DNA from: Sulfurimonas marina | GTDB taxonomy: Bacteria; Campylobacterota; Campylobacteria; Campylobacterales; Sulfurimonadaceae | Reading direction: 5' to 3' | Length of the DNA: 64,000 nucleotides | Assembly: GCF_014905095.1 (NCBI RefSeq) | Contig: NZ_CP041165.1 | Location: forward strand, 806,001 to 870,000 | In this document: piece after piece, positions 21,841 through 30,178 of the stretch | Position numbering within the stretch: the stretch's first letter is position 1 | How the letters are laid out: the number at the start of each line of letters is the position of its first letter | The notes under the pieces: model-generated | Told to the model about the DNA's origin: nothing | Seen by the model: the letters and a program-made list of their open reading frames with translations, nothing else | The model's database searches: none | Made by a program: the position numbers and the translations under genes

Positions 21841-22827
21841 ATGATGAAACAATCTTCTAAATTAAGAAGTGGAATTACATTTCTGCTTGAAAACAACTAC
21901 CTCAAACCTGAAAATACAACTTATGCATTGAAACTTAGCGGTATATCTCCTGATGCTCTGCGTTGGCGTAATTTTATCGATACTCTTTTACTAGTCCTCG
22001 CAGGCCTGGCCATAGCAGTTGGGATAATGTTTTTTATCGCTTACAATTGGGATGAGATTGGAAAGTTTACTCAGTTTAGCCTGGTTGAGATATCAATAAT
22101 TATCTCTATGATCATTTATTTTAGAGCAGATAAAGAAAAAATAGCAGCGAAGATTGCATTAACGGCAGCCTCAATTCTTTTGGGTGTGCTGCTTGCTCTA
22201 TTTGGACAGACCTATCAAACAGGTGCAGATACATGGGAGCTTTTTTTTAACTGGGCATTATTGATTTTACCTTGGGTGTTTATAGGTCGTTTTGCCACTA
22301 TCTGGGTAATTTGGATTGTATTAATAGATATCTCGATTCTGCTATACTATAAGACCTTTGGTTCACTGTTGGGAACTTTTTTTAGTTCAAAAGATACTTT
22401 ACTCTGGTCTATGTTCATATTTAATACTGCTATGGTGCTTCTTGGAGAAGTTATATCTCCTTACCAACCTTGGCTAAAAAAAGAGTATTGGGCAAAGCGT
22501 TTTATTATGGTTATCGGTGGAAGCTCTATCACTTGGTTAGTTATTGTATATATTCTTGACAGAGATACCGCAATAATACCTACACTGGTTTGGATCCTTT
22601 ATCTAACTGCTCTTTATTTTATTTACAGAAATATAAAACATGATCTTTTTATGCTTGCAGGGGGTTGTTTCTCTGCTATTTTAGTGGTTACGGTCTTTTT
22701 AGGAAAACATCTTACAAAAACTTTTCATGAGTTTGGACTTTTTCTTTTAATGTTTATAGTTGTAGGAATGGGAGCATTAAGCGCAATATGGTTAAAAAAC
22801 CTCTACAAGGAGTGGCATAATGAATAA
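21841..22827 (+). CDS. DUF2157 family membrane protein
   Basis: 328 residues from the ATG at 21841 (a TTG at 21820 would add seven Lys/Arg-rich codons; the later start follows AGAGAAAAG). About ten membrane helices after a short cytosolic lead that ends in LRWRNFIDTLLLVLAGLAIAVGIMFFIAYNWDEIG, the DUF2157 signature. Function unknown. It is the first of three genes (DUF2157, DUF4401, GDYXXLXY) that often occur together, and its 3' end overlaps the next start by 8 bases. Confidence 0.88.
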   Translation: MMKQSSKLRSGITFLLENNYLKPENTTYALKLSGISPDALRWRNFIDTLLLVLAGLAIAVGIMFFIAYNWDEIGKFTQFSLVEISIIISMIIYFRADKEKIAAKIALTAASILLGVLLALFGQTYQTGADTWELFFNWALLILPWVFIGRFATIWVIWIVLIDISILLYYKTFGSLLGTFFSSKDTLLWSMFIFNTAMVLLGEVISPYQPWLKKEYWAKRFIMVIGGSSITWLVIVYILDRDTAIIPTLVWILYLTALYFIYRNIKHDLFMLAGGCFSAILVVTVFLGKHLTKTFHEFGLFLLMFIVVGMGALSAIWLKNLYKEWHNE

Positions 22828-23869
22828 ACCTGCAGATTCTTTATGGATGCAACTCTTAGAGCAAAACCTTGTAAGTGGCGAAGAGCCATATTATCAGGAA
22901 CTTTCTTCACCTTGGTACATCAAAATGTTACTCGCTTTTTAAGGGTGGCTTGCTGCTTTATTTTTACTTCTTTTTATCGGAGTAGGGCTCACTTCTATAT
23001 TTAACAATACTTTAGCTTCTACAATTTTAAGTTTTGTTTTGTTTGTATTAGCTTTTATGATTTTTAAGAATAATAAAAATGATTTTTTAGAACATTTGGC
23101 TCTGGCGATTAGTTTAGCGGGGCAGGCCCTTATAATTATTATACTCTATAGACATTTTAAAACAGATACAGAGTTATTATGGTTTATCATCGCAATGTTA
23201 CAGATAGCTCTTGCCTTTGTTATGCCTAACTATATTCATCGTCTTTTTTCAGCCTATTTCGCGACAATGGCACTATTTACATCTTTTGTAAGTTTTACCT
23301 CTGTTTTAGTCCCTCTGTTTATGATGGTAGCTGTCTATCTGTGGCGTTATGAATTTAAATATCCAAAACATATACAAAAGATGCAGGCTTTTGGTTACGG
23401 AGTAGTTCTAGCACTTATTCAAGTAGAGGCTTCAGGAGGATATGAAAAGCTGTTTTATCTGTTGAGTCATATGAAACATTCGGTAATATGGATGCCATGG
23501 TTGGAGAGTGTTTTAACGACAATAGTAGTATTTTACATGGTGTTTATTATAATAAAAGAATACAATCCCAAGCTTACCAAAGAGCTGCTTATTGTCTTTA
23601 TCTCTGCATTTGTCGTTTTATCGTGCAGTGCATATTACATCCCGGGAGTTATGCTTGGAGTACTCATCATTTTACTAGGTTTTAATCATAGTAATCGTAT
23701 TCTTCTTGGTCTTGGGATAATCTCTTTACTCTATTATGTATCGGCTTATTATTATCAACTCAATGTTACCTTGCTAGAAAAGTCAATGATATTTATAGCA
23801 CTTGGAGTGTTGTTACTCCTTGGGCGCTGGTTGGCGTTTTCTAAATTGCTGTTGAAGAAGGAGTTATAA
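22820..23869 (+). pseudogene. DUF4401-like membrane protein interrupted by one in-frame stop
   Basis: Reading from the ATG at 22820 gives 40 sensible residues (MNKPADSLWMQLLEQNLVSG onward, ending KMLLAF), then TAA at 22940-22942, then the same frame continues without break as GWLAALFLLLFIGVG and about 300 residues of membrane helices to the stop at 23869. The pattern around it (W-------F-GWLAA) is what DUF4401 proteins show, with a residue such as Gln or Ser at the stop. CAA or CAG to TAA by one change, or a sequencing error, explains it. A TTG at 23039 could restart but would miss the first helices. Confidence 0.8.
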
Positions 23870-24357
23870 TGGCTAATAAAATTGCTTTAGTATCTCTAAT
23901 AATTGTTTTAACTCTGGTAAATTGGTCAATATATAAAAAAGAGCAACATCTAAAAGAGGGAGAAGTAGTTTATTTGGAACTAGCCCCGGTTGATCCGAGA
24001 TCTCTTATGCAGGGAGATTATATGGCTTTGAGATTCAAAGTAGCTAATGAGATTCGCGAAAAATTGCCGAAAAAGAATACTATTTTAGAACCTCAAGAGG
24101 GGGATGTTATTGTCTCTCTGGCAGAAAATAGAGTAGCCACTTACAAAGCACTCTATAAGGGGCAAGACTTGGCCGTTAATGAACTGCGTATTCATTACCG
24201 TGTAAGAAACCGTCAAGTAAAGTTTGCAACAAATGCTTTTTTCTTTAAAGAGGGGGAAGGAAAAAGATATGAAGCTGCAAGATATGGAGAGTTTCGGGTA
24301 GATAACGGTGAGGTTTTATTAATCAATTTGTACGATAAGGAACTCAAAAGATTGTAA
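23869..24357 (+). CDS. GDYXXLXY family protein
   Basis: 162 residues with one N-terminal membrane helix (about 5-21) and a periplasmic domain. The motif giving the family name appears as QGDYMALRF (about residues 48-56), with VYLELAPVDPRSL just before it. Function unknown; such proteins are encoded next to DUF2157/DUF4401 membrane proteins. The ATG overlaps the last base of the DUF4401 stop codon, so it was translated coupled to that gene; the nonsense codon upstream may be compensated by reinitiation. Confidence 0.87.
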   Translation: MANKIALVSLIIVLTLVNWSIYKKEQHLKEGEVVYLELAPVDPRSLMQGDYMALRFKVANEIREKLPKKNTILEPQEGDVIVSLAENRVATYKALYKGQDLAVNELRIHYRVRNRQVKFATNAFFFKEGEGKRYEAARYGEFRVDNGEVLLINLYDKELKRL

Positions 24358-24373
24358 ATATTTCACAGAGTGA

Positions 24374-24379
24374 TATAAT
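24374..24379 (+). promoter_or_regulatory. TATAAT -10 box for the AEC transporter
   Basis: TATAAT in the 49-base gap after the GDYXXLXY gene, 28 bases upstream of the GTG start of the transporter. No -35 of note. Confidence 0.5.
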
Positions 24380-24406
24380 TGCGCAAAAAAATAAGGTTGC
24401 GTAAAA

Positions 24407-25306
24407 GTGGAAAACTTTTTATATATTGTCTTGATGATGTTTTTAGGATACTTTTTTAAAAGAGTAAATATCTTTGAACGTGACGTCGCAACTTCCTTAA
24501 ACCAGTTTGTGATCTATATCTCCCTTCCAGCACTTATACTTTTACAGATATCACAGCTTACATTCTCTTTTGATATTTTAATCCCTGTAATTGTATCTTG
24601 GAGTGTAATGGTATTCTCAGCCTTGATCGTACTAGCTGTTTCTAGGATGATGGAATTTTCAAAAGAGATTACAGGTATGTTAATGCTTGTTGCAGTGCTT
24701 ACAAACAGTTCGTTTTTAGGTCTGCCGATCATTCAGGCATATTACGGTGCTGAAGCTTTGGCGTATATTATGGTTTACGATCAGCTCGGTGTCTTTTTGG
24801 CACTTGCAACATACGGAACTTTTGTAAGTGCTTTTTACAGTGCAACTACGAAGATTACTCCATCTATAATCGGTTATAAAATAATAACATTTCCACCCTT
24901 TATAGCTTTGATTGTAGCACTATTTTTAAACGGTATAACATTTCCGGCTTCGATTGAGTTAGTGCTTAATTCACTCTCGGCAACGGTTATCCCTTTAGCG
25001 CTTGTAGCAGTCGGTTTGCAACTGGAGTTTAAACTTCCAAAAGATGAACTTAAACCTTTTAGTGTAGCACTGTTTATAAAACTGTTCATTGCACCGCTAA
25101 TTGCAATAGCTATCTGCTACATCTTTGCATGGGATAACTTAGCCTCAAAAGTCTCAATCTTAGAAGCTGCAATGGCACCTATGATTACGGCGGCTGCAAT
25201 GGCTTCAATGGCAGGACTCTCTCCAAGGCTTAGTTCTGCGATTGTAGGTTATGGGGTGATATTCTCGTTCTTTACGAGTTATTTGTTTTATCTATTGATA
25301 CTCTAG
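24407..25306 (+). CDS. AEC family transporter (auxin efflux carrier-like permease)
   Basis: 299 residues starting at GTG, ten predicted membrane helices. Family marks: an N-terminal FLYIVLMMFLGYFFKRVNIF, the FVIYISLPALILLQIS helix, LTNSSFLGLPIIQAYYG in the first half and AMAPMITAAAMASMAG in the second half. AEC proteins export or exchange organic acids or related solutes; substrate unknown here. It overlaps the convergent NUDIX gene by 15 bases at its 3' end. Confidence 0.88.
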   Translation: MENFLYIVLMMFLGYFFKRVNIFERDVATSLNQFVIYISLPALILLQISQLTFSFDILIPVIVSWSVMVFSALIVLAVSRMMEFSKEITGMLMLVAVLTNSSFLGLPIIQAYYGAEALAYIMVYDQLGVFLALATYGTFVSAFYSATTKITPSIIGYKIITFPPFIALIVALFLNGITFPASIELVLNSLSATVIPLALVAVGLQLEFKLPKDELKPFSVALFIKLFIAPLIAIAICYIFAWDNLASKVSILEAAMAPMITAAAMASMAGLSPRLSSAIVGYGVIFSFFTSYLFYLLIL

Positions 25307-25714
25307 ACGTATAAACTCTTTATTCTCATTATGTTGTCCAAAAGGGATTAAAAAACGAAGATTTCTGATCATCTTTTTATCGTGTAGCTCTTCAACGGCG
25401 TAAACATTAAGAGGTTCATCCTCTTTTTGCTCAAAGTTCCATATTGTGTCGTTGTATGTATAAAATATATGACACTCAAAAGGTTTGCCATCACCATTCA
25501 TCCCCGACATAACACCTCGATGTTCCCACTCTAATTTAAGTCCCGTTTCTTCCATACATTCACGATCCATAGCATCACTTGGCATTTCTCCTGCTTCGAT
25601 CTTTCCACCGATACCGTTGAGAGAGTTCTTTTGCCACTCGGGGCGGAGTTTTTCTATAAGAAGAATATTGTTTTTATTTTCGGAGAATGCAAAGCCGACG
25701 ACGTAAGACTTCAT
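25292..25714 (-). CDS. NUDIX hydrolase
   Basis: 140 residues. The Nudix box is complete: GGKIEAGEMPSDAMDRECMEETGL fits Gx5Ex7REUxEExGU (residues about 36-58). The family cleaves nucleoside diphosphates linked to X; the N-terminal part and length resemble MutT/8-oxo-dGTP type enzymes, but the substrate is not determined by the box. The gene converges on the AEC transporter with overlapping 3' ends. Confidence 0.9.
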   Translation of the reverse strand: MKSYVVGFAFSENKNNILLIEKLRPEWQKNSLNGIGGKIEAGEMPSDAMDRECMEETGLKLEWEHRGVMSGMNGDGKPFECHIFYTYNDTIWNFEQKEDEPLNVYAVEELHDKKMIRNLRFLIPFGQHNENKEFIRLEYQ

Positions 25715-25834
25715 AGATGGTTTCCTATATAGTTAAATTGAAAAAGTATTATATGGAGATATACTTGAAAACAGATTATGGATTACCCTTTTTAGATAGA
25801 ATAGTTGTACCAGTTTTAAGTTAGGGGAGAGACA

Positions 25835-26353
25835 ATGAAAATAACATCTTTTTTATTTGTAATGATATTTGCTTGGAATTTAGAAGCTTTGAGTATAGGT
25901 GAAGCACCTAAAAATATTGTACTAAGCGGAGTAAATGGCGGTCTTGTAAAAGATGGTAGTGAGTGGAGCTCTAGATCGTTAAAAGATAAAGTACTTGTGA
26001 TGTTTTATGTCGATCCGGATGAAAAAGATCTCAATGAAGATTTTGCCGATGCATTAAAAGCAAAAAACTTTGATAAAGAAAAGTTTGGCAGTATTGCGAT
26101 CATCAATATGGCGGCATCATGGAAACCAAACTTTGCGATTCAAGTGGCACTTGAAGCAAAACAGAAAAAATTCCCCGATACTCTTTACGTAAAAGATATG
26201 AAAAGCGTTATAGTAAAAGAGTGGGGCGTTGCCGATGATAATTCAGATATTTTAATCTTCTCTAAAAATGGTGAACTGCTTTTTAATAAAGATGGTAAGT
26301 TAAATGATGATGAGATAGCACAGGCGCTGAAGATTATTGAAGAAAATATGTAA
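25835..26353 (+). CDS. YtfJ-like periplasmic thioredoxin-fold protein
   Basis: 172 residues with a signal peptide (about residues 1-18, cleavage after EALS-like). The core has a thioredoxin/peroxiredoxin fold outline (LKDKVLVMFYVDPDEKDLNE, FGSIAIINMAASWKPN, ILIFSKNGELLFNKDGKL), but lacks a CxxC. This corresponds to the YtfJ family of unknown function. Upstream -10 candidate TAGAATAG is weak; RBS GGGGAGA is strong. Confidence 0.8.
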   Translation: MKITSFLFVMIFAWNLEALSIGEAPKNIVLSGVNGGLVKDGSEWSSRSLKDKVLVMFYVDPDEKDLNEDFADALKAKNFDKEKFGSIAIINMAASWKPNFAIQVALEAKQKKFPDTLYVKDMKSVIVKEWGVADDNSDILIFSKNGELLFNKDGKLNDDEIAQALKIIEENM

Positions 26354-26361
26354 AGTTGTGA

Positions 26362-27162
26362 TTACCAAAGGTAAAAACTAGACTTCTTATTCATAATCTG
26401 TAACTCAATATACTCATCACAAGCAGATTGCTTCACCCCATAACAGACGTGTAAGGGGAGCAGATGCTCCTCTCTCGGATGGCAATAACGTGCATAAGGT
26501 GCTTGTTCCCATTTTACTAATCTATTTGTTCTTGCAGATTCACTAAGTTCTTTATTTGAACATGTATCTACCAACCATTGCTCAAACTGCTCACTCATTG
26601 ATGTAGTTTCTGTAGTATCTTTTGCAAAAAATGCTTTTAGATTATGAAAAGAAAAACCTGAACCAATAATGAGTAAATTTTCGTACTCAATATCCGCTAG
26701 GGCTGTACCAATTTTTATATGCTCTAGAGGATCTAGAGTGTTGAGTAAAGAGATCTGCACACATGGGATATCTGCTTTGGGATACATTATTTTTAGAGGG
26801 ACAAAAACTCCGTGATCAAATCCCCGCTCTTCATTAAGCTCTGTTTCTATTCCAGCTTTTTGCAGTACCTTTTCAACTTCTTTAGCTAAAGATGGCTCAC
26901 CCAAGCAGGGGTATTTAATATCGTAAGATTCTTGCGGAAAGCCGTAATAATCATAAATAAGTGAAGGATATTTAGATGAGGTGATGCTAACGAGTTCATC
27001 TTCCCAATGGGCACTAATGAGTAAAATAGCAGAGGGTTTTTGGATTTTTTCAGCTATGCTTGTTAACTCTTTAACCATCTCTAAATGTCCTGTATCCCCA
27101 AGTAGGGGAAGGGGGCCTCCACCGTGGGAAATAAAGAGTACACGTTTTTTGTCAGTATTCAT
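26362..27162 (-). CDS. DODA-type extradiol ring-cleavage dioxygenase family protein
   Basis: 266 residues from the ATG at 27162; a GTG four codons upstream is less likely because GGAGTGG fits the ATG spacing. Metal-site residues of the class III LigB/DODA family are present: ISHGGGPLPL, LISAHWED, FDHGVFVPLKIMYP and GSGFSFHNL. E. coli YgiD is the closest known type and acts on DOPA-like catechols; the natural substrate here is unknown. Ends nine bases from the convergent YtfJ gene. Confidence 0.87.
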   Translation of the reverse strand: MNTDKKRVLFISHGGGPLPLLGDTGHLEMVKELTSIAEKIQKPSAILLISAHWEDELVSITSSKYPSLIYDYYGFPQESYDIKYPCLGEPSLAKEVEKVLQKAGIETELNEERGFDHGVFVPLKIMYPKADIPCVQISLLNTLDPLEHIKIGTALADIEYENLLIIGSGFSFHNLKAFFAKDTTETTSMSEQFEQWLVDTCSNKELSESARTNRLVKWEQAPYARYCHPREEHLLPLHVCYGVKQSACDEYIELQIMNKKSSFYLW

Positions 27163-27225
27163 AATGTTGTCCACTCCATTGAAGCTATCTAAAACATTAT
27201 AAGGAAATTAACCTGAAACTATAAA

Positions 27226-27714
27226 CTATTTTTTTAGTAAGGCATCACGCGCTGCAGTAATTTCAATAAATTTTTCATGACTTCCACCGACGTCGGGGTG
27301 TTCTGTTTTAATAAGCCTTCGGTAAGCCGCTTTAATTTCAACTGCCTCAAGAACTCCTTCTAGCGGCAAACACAAAACTTCTCGATGTTTTTTTTCATCA
27401 TTTAAATATTGCTTTTTTCTATTGTATCGACGGATATCTTCATAGTGTTCTTGTTGCGCTTTTTGTTGTCTTTTTAAAGCCTCTTTTTGTAAAAATATAC
27501 GCTCTTTTTTCCATTTTTGTTGAGACATTACAACACAGGCAGCAAAATTGAACTCTTCACCTGTTCTAAGTTTATTTAGATCAAATGGACCAACCATCTC
27601 ATAAGGCTCTTCCAGCCAGGCAATAGTTTTCTCATTTTCAACTTTCATCTCACCGATTGTTACAAAATCATGAACACCTAAGCTACCGTTGAAAATAATA
27701 AATCTCTCTTCCAT
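27226..27714 (-). CDS. DnaJ-domain protein (C-terminal J domain)
   Basis: 162 residues. Most of the protein is a novel-looking N-terminal part (residues 1-115; FIIFNGSLGVHDFVTIGEM and a very charged helix of Lys/Gln/Arg around 70-110). The last 40 residues are a J-domain: IKAAYRRLIKTEHPDVGGSHEKFIEITAARDAL with the HPD triplet needed to stimulate Hsp70 ATPase. A C-terminal J domain is the reverse of classical DnaJ; it presumably recruits DnaK to a client held by the N-terminus. Third gene of a unit with 27726 and 28316. Confidence 0.85.
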   Translation of the reverse strand: MEERFIIFNGSLGVHDFVTIGEMKVENEKTIAWLEEPYEMVGPFDLNKLRTGEEFNFAACVVMSQQKWKKERIFLQKEALKRQQKAQQEHYEDIRRYNRKKQYLNDEKKHREVLCLPLEGVLEAVEIKAAYRRLIKTEHPDVGGSHEKFIEITAARDALLKK

Positions 27715-27725
27715 AATCTAGAACT

Positions 27726-28319
27726 TTACATTATTTTAAAACCGAAAAGTTGGAGGGTGTTTTTACTTGCTTCAAGCATAATACTTTGTTCTGAACGAAA
27801 CATAGAGTTTGAGATCTTTTCAACAGTTGTAAATAGATCATCAAAGTCATGGGCCGGATAGTTGCTTTGCAGAACAAGCTTTTTCATTGAGAGTTTATTT
27901 AGTACATCATTGTCAAATTGATCTACACTGCTGGGACTGATGCTTACAAAAAAGTTTTTTAAATGATCATAGCTTTTCGTAGCATTGAGTATGATCCCTT
28001 TATGCTTATAGAGTGCTTTGTAGAGTGTTTCATCCAAGTTGTCCTCCTCTATCATAACTACATCTTTTTTTACACTTTCAAGCTCTTGTATCGTAGATAT
28101 ATAGACAGCAACACATTTCTTATCAGTATTATCTGCAAGTTCGACAGGTACGGTATAAAAAATATTATGATGTTCATCCGTTAACTCTTGAACCTCTTTA
28201 AGTGCATCTGCATCTTTGGGATGCAGAACAAACATCTGAACATTTGTTTCTTCCATAATCTCTTCGATGTTGTCAATAAAGTTATCATCATAATTCTTTA
28301 GATGTACATCTATAATCAT
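27726..28319 (-). CDS. TatD-like protein lacking metal-site residues
   Basis: 197 residues. The beginning MIIDVHLKNYDDN resembles the TatD metal-dependent DNase start (D-H-H) but only one His is kept, and later the ILNATKSYDHLKNFFVSISPSSV and LVLQSNYPAHDFDDLFTTVEKIS segments echo TatD strands (ETD, P) with no full set of metal ligands. It may be a structural relic or a regulatory protein. Its ATG overlaps the stop of the 59-residue gene by four bases (ATGA) and it lies 11 bases from the DnaJ-domain gene. Confidence 0.6.
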   Translation of the reverse strand: MIIDVHLKNYDDNFIDNIEEIMEETNVQMFVLHPKDADALKEVQELTDEHHNIFYTVPVELADNTDKKCVAVYISTIQELESVKKDVVMIEEDNLDETLYKALYKHKGIILNATKSYDHLKNFFVSISPSSVDQFDNDVLNKLSMKKLVLQSNYPAHDFDDLFTTVEKISNSMFRSEQSIMLEASKNTLQLFGFKIM

Positions 28320-28495
28320 TTTACCTCCTTAGCTTTTGTTGATCGTTTTAGCTGACCCAGATCTTTGAAAAAACAACCTCCTAGATAACCTTTGTGATCA
28401 AATTTATTTTTGTACTGTTGCATCAATTTCAGATCTTCTTGACGAACATTATAGGTTTGATTACAACGATGGCAATATAGTGGTTGTGTACTCAT
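28316..28495 (-). CDS. Small Cys-containing protein, 59 residues
   Basis: Not a long ORF, but a good gene: ATG at 28495, 59 codons, stop TGA overlapping the ATG of the next gene (ATGA). The N-terminus STQPLYCHRCNQTYNVRQED holds a CxxC zinc-knuckle-like pair; a third Cys lies in YLGGCFFK and the tail is basic (LKRSTKAKEVK). It could bind zinc, an iron-sulphur cluster or RNA. Its coupling with the TatD-like and DnaJ-like genes suggests a shared function. Confidence 0.65.
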   Translation of the reverse strand: MSTQPLYCHRCNQTYNVRQEDLKLMQQYKNKFDHKGYLGGCFFKDLGQLKRSTKAKEVK

Positions 28496-28555
28496 AAGAT
28501 TTTTATATGCAAGTTTTGTTCGTTATGAATATATATTTAAAAAAAAGAGGGGAGG

Positions 28556-28825
28556 TTAATCTCCGTAGTGTGTCCACATTCGTAAAACTCTGACAACTTT
28601 TTCCTGCTCTTTTACTTCATAAATAATTCTATGGTGGTGGTTGATACGGCGTGCAAAAGTGTTGTGCAGATTGCCGATCAGTTTTTCAAAAGAGGGGTGT
28701 TGTTGAAATGGATCTGTTTTTAAGATCTCAATGAGTTTTTTTGTTTTCTCGGCAAGGTTGGAACCTGTCAGTTTTTTAGCATCTTTGAGTGCATGGTGTG
28801 AAAAAAGAACTTTATAGTTTACCAT
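28556..28825 (-). CDS. YoeB/Txe family mRNA interferase toxin
   Basis: 89 residues. Good match to YoeB: PFQQHPSFEKLIGNLHNTFARRINHHHRIIY and RVLRMWTHYGD. Catalytic-type residues are visible: Glu of FEKL, Arg in RRINHHHR and His of the final WTHYG. YoeB enters the ribosome A site and cleaves mRNA. Its ATG overlaps the stop of the upstream short gene (TAA at 28819-28821), which supports a type II toxin-antitoxin pair. Confidence 0.9.
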   Translation of the reverse strand: MVNYKVLFSHHALKDAKKLTGSNLAEKTKKLIEILKTDPFQQHPSFEKLIGNLHNTFARRINHHHRIIYEVKEQEKVVRVLRMWTHYGD

Positions 28826-28992
28826 TCTATCTCCTCACTAAAATCACTGTCGTCTAATTCCATCACTTCATGGATCGAAGCTACAAGGTCGGGGATGGAG
28901 TTGAGATAATCTACCTCTTTTAAAGCATTAGTGTGTTCGCTCAGGTTTTCATTTTCCATATCTAATACTGAATGTAGATCATGGTTAGCCAT
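28819..28992 (-). CDS. Probable antitoxin partner of the YoeB-like toxin, 57 residues
   Basis: 57 codons from ATG at 28992, with AAAGGAAACCA upstream as RBS. The protein is acidic (start MANHDLHSVLDMENENLSEH, end DDSDFSEEIEW) with a C-terminus that looks like a toxin-binding tail. Usual YefM antitoxins are about 80 residues with an N-terminal DNA-binding fold (Phd/YefM), which I cannot see here. It overlaps the toxin start by seven bases. Identity rests on position, charge and length. Confidence 0.7.
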   Translation of the reverse strand: MANHDLHSVLDMENENLSEHTNALKEVDYLNSIPDLVASIHEVMELDDSDFSEEIEW

Positions 28993-29060
28993 TGGTTTCC
29001 TTTGCTCTTAGAATATACCTTTTATTAAGGAGCATTATATATCGATTGTCTTGATTTTAG

Positions 29061-29564
29061 CTAAATGAGATTTAGTTCCATTTTATAATCATCCATCACA
29101 AAACCATTTCCTATATCAGCACACAATTCAGCTGTTATTTTAAAGCTCATCTTTTGATAGGCCGTAATTGTGTCTTCATTTTTTTTATTTACAGTGAGAG
29201 TGATTTTAGTCAAGTCAAAAGATCGAGCCAAATGTTTTAAAAAATCGATACTTACTCTGCCAAAACCTTTTTTCCTGTATGGTAATAAAATATAGAATTT
29301 ACTTAAGAAAAGGGTTTTGTCTTCTATATTGACCCCAATATAGCCTATAGGTGTAGTGTCTTTGATGATTAAGAAGTACTCATACCCTTTATTCTTGATC
29401 TCACTGGAGATGGAATCTGCGCAGTGAAAAGTTTCCAGCATATAGTCAACCTGCTCTTGACCGATAATAGGAGTGTAGTGCTCTGGCCATATTGTATTTG
29501 CCAATTGGGTTAGAGTATCAATTTGTTCGGTTGTAGTTACTTGTACAAAATTTATTTTTATCAT
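29061..29564 (-). CDS. GNAT family N-acetyltransferase
   Basis: 167 residues. GNAT fold: first strand and helix NFVQVTTTEQIDTLTQLANTIWPEHY, acetyl-CoA site motif FYILLPYRKKGFGRVSIDFL (pattern R/Q-x-x-G-x-G/A), and ITLTVNKKNEDTITAYQKMSFK. Substrate not predictable. The start overlaps the stop of the rhodanese gene by four bases, so they form one unit. Confidence 0.88.
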   Translation of the reverse strand: MIKINFVQVTTTEQIDTLTQLANTIWPEHYTPIIGQEQVDYMLETFHCADSISSEIKNKGYEYFLIIKDTTPIGYIGVNIEDKTLFLSKFYILLPYRKKGFGRVSIDFLKHLARSFDLTKITLTVNKKNEDTITAYQKMSFKITAELCADIGNGFVMDDYKMELNLI

Positions 29565-29929
29565 GATTTTATCGTTTCCAAACCCTTATCAATCCAACCC
29601 CAGTTGATCCCGCCGTCTAGTTCATAGACATTAGTATATCCAAGTTTTAGACCCATTATTTCACAGACTATTTTTGTTCTGGTGGCATGGGCACATACTA
29701 AAATAAAAGGCTGTTCTTTATCTGCAACTACCTTTGTGAACTGCTCTAGGAACTGCTCAATATCAAACTTTCCCGATTCATCATAAAATGTGATCTTATG
29801 GCTCCCCTCAATAACACCAAAATCTTCCCATTCATCAGCTCTTCTTATATCGATGACGGCAAAACCTTCTTCTCTTTTTTGTTGAAACTCTTTCGTCGAA
29901 AGAGACTTAAACGGTCCAAAATTTAACAT
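29561..29929 (-). CDS. Rhodanese-like domain protein
   Basis: 122 residues, a single rhodanese domain: VIDIRRADEWEDFGVIEGSHKI, then the active-site loop ILVCAHATRTK (Cys starting CAHATR) and YELDGGINWGW. Free rhodaneses move sulphane sulphur; the actual acceptor is unknown. It is first in a two-gene unit with a GNAT acetyltransferase. Confidence 0.9.
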   Translation of the reverse strand: MLNFGPFKSLSTKEFQQKREEGFAVIDIRRADEWEDFGVIEGSHKITFYDESGKFDIEQFLEQFTKVVADKEQPFILVCAHATRTKIVCEIMGLKLGYTNVYELDGGINWGWIDKGLETIKS

Positions 29930-30048
29930 CTACTTCCTTTTTACAGACTGTTTAAGAGTGTATATGCATAAAGTGTACTTTATAGTTGTATTTTAGTATT
30001 AATAAGGTTTAAAATAAATAGTTGAAGAGTAAGGGAAAATGAGGGTTG

Positions 30049-30076
30049 AAAAAGTCTAAGAGTTTCTAGACTTTTT
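30049..30076. terminator. Bidirectional stem-loop after ileS and the small protein
   Basis: A perfect 10-bp stem, AAAAAGTCTA at 30049-30058 with TAGACTTTTT at 30067-30076, loop of eight bases. On the minus strand the T-run follows the stem directly, as expected of an intrinsic terminator for the ileS transcript. The stop codon of the 40-residue gene lies inside the stem (30056-30058). Confidence 0.8.
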
Positions 30077-30178
30077 TCCAAGTTTTACAAGTGCGATCCC
30101 TACTGCGATCACAGCAAAGATAACACCGATTGTAGAAAGGATGAATCCCATCTCTACAGGTTGCGTCATGTCAGGCAT
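30056..30178 (-). CDS. Small single-pass membrane protein, 40 residues
   Basis: The ATG at 30178 shares its A with the ileS stop (TAATG), and the frame runs 40 codons to TAG within the terminator. The product starts MPDMTQPVEMGF, has one hydrophobic helix (ILSTIGVIFAVIAVGIALV, about residues 13-31) and ends in a basic tail (KLGKKSRNS). This is the layout of a small inner-membrane protein with N-out, C-in topology. No function known; translational coupling to ileS makes expression very likely. Confidence 0.72.
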   Translation of the reverse strand: MPDMTQPVEMGFILSTIGVIFAVIAVGIALVKLGKKSRNS

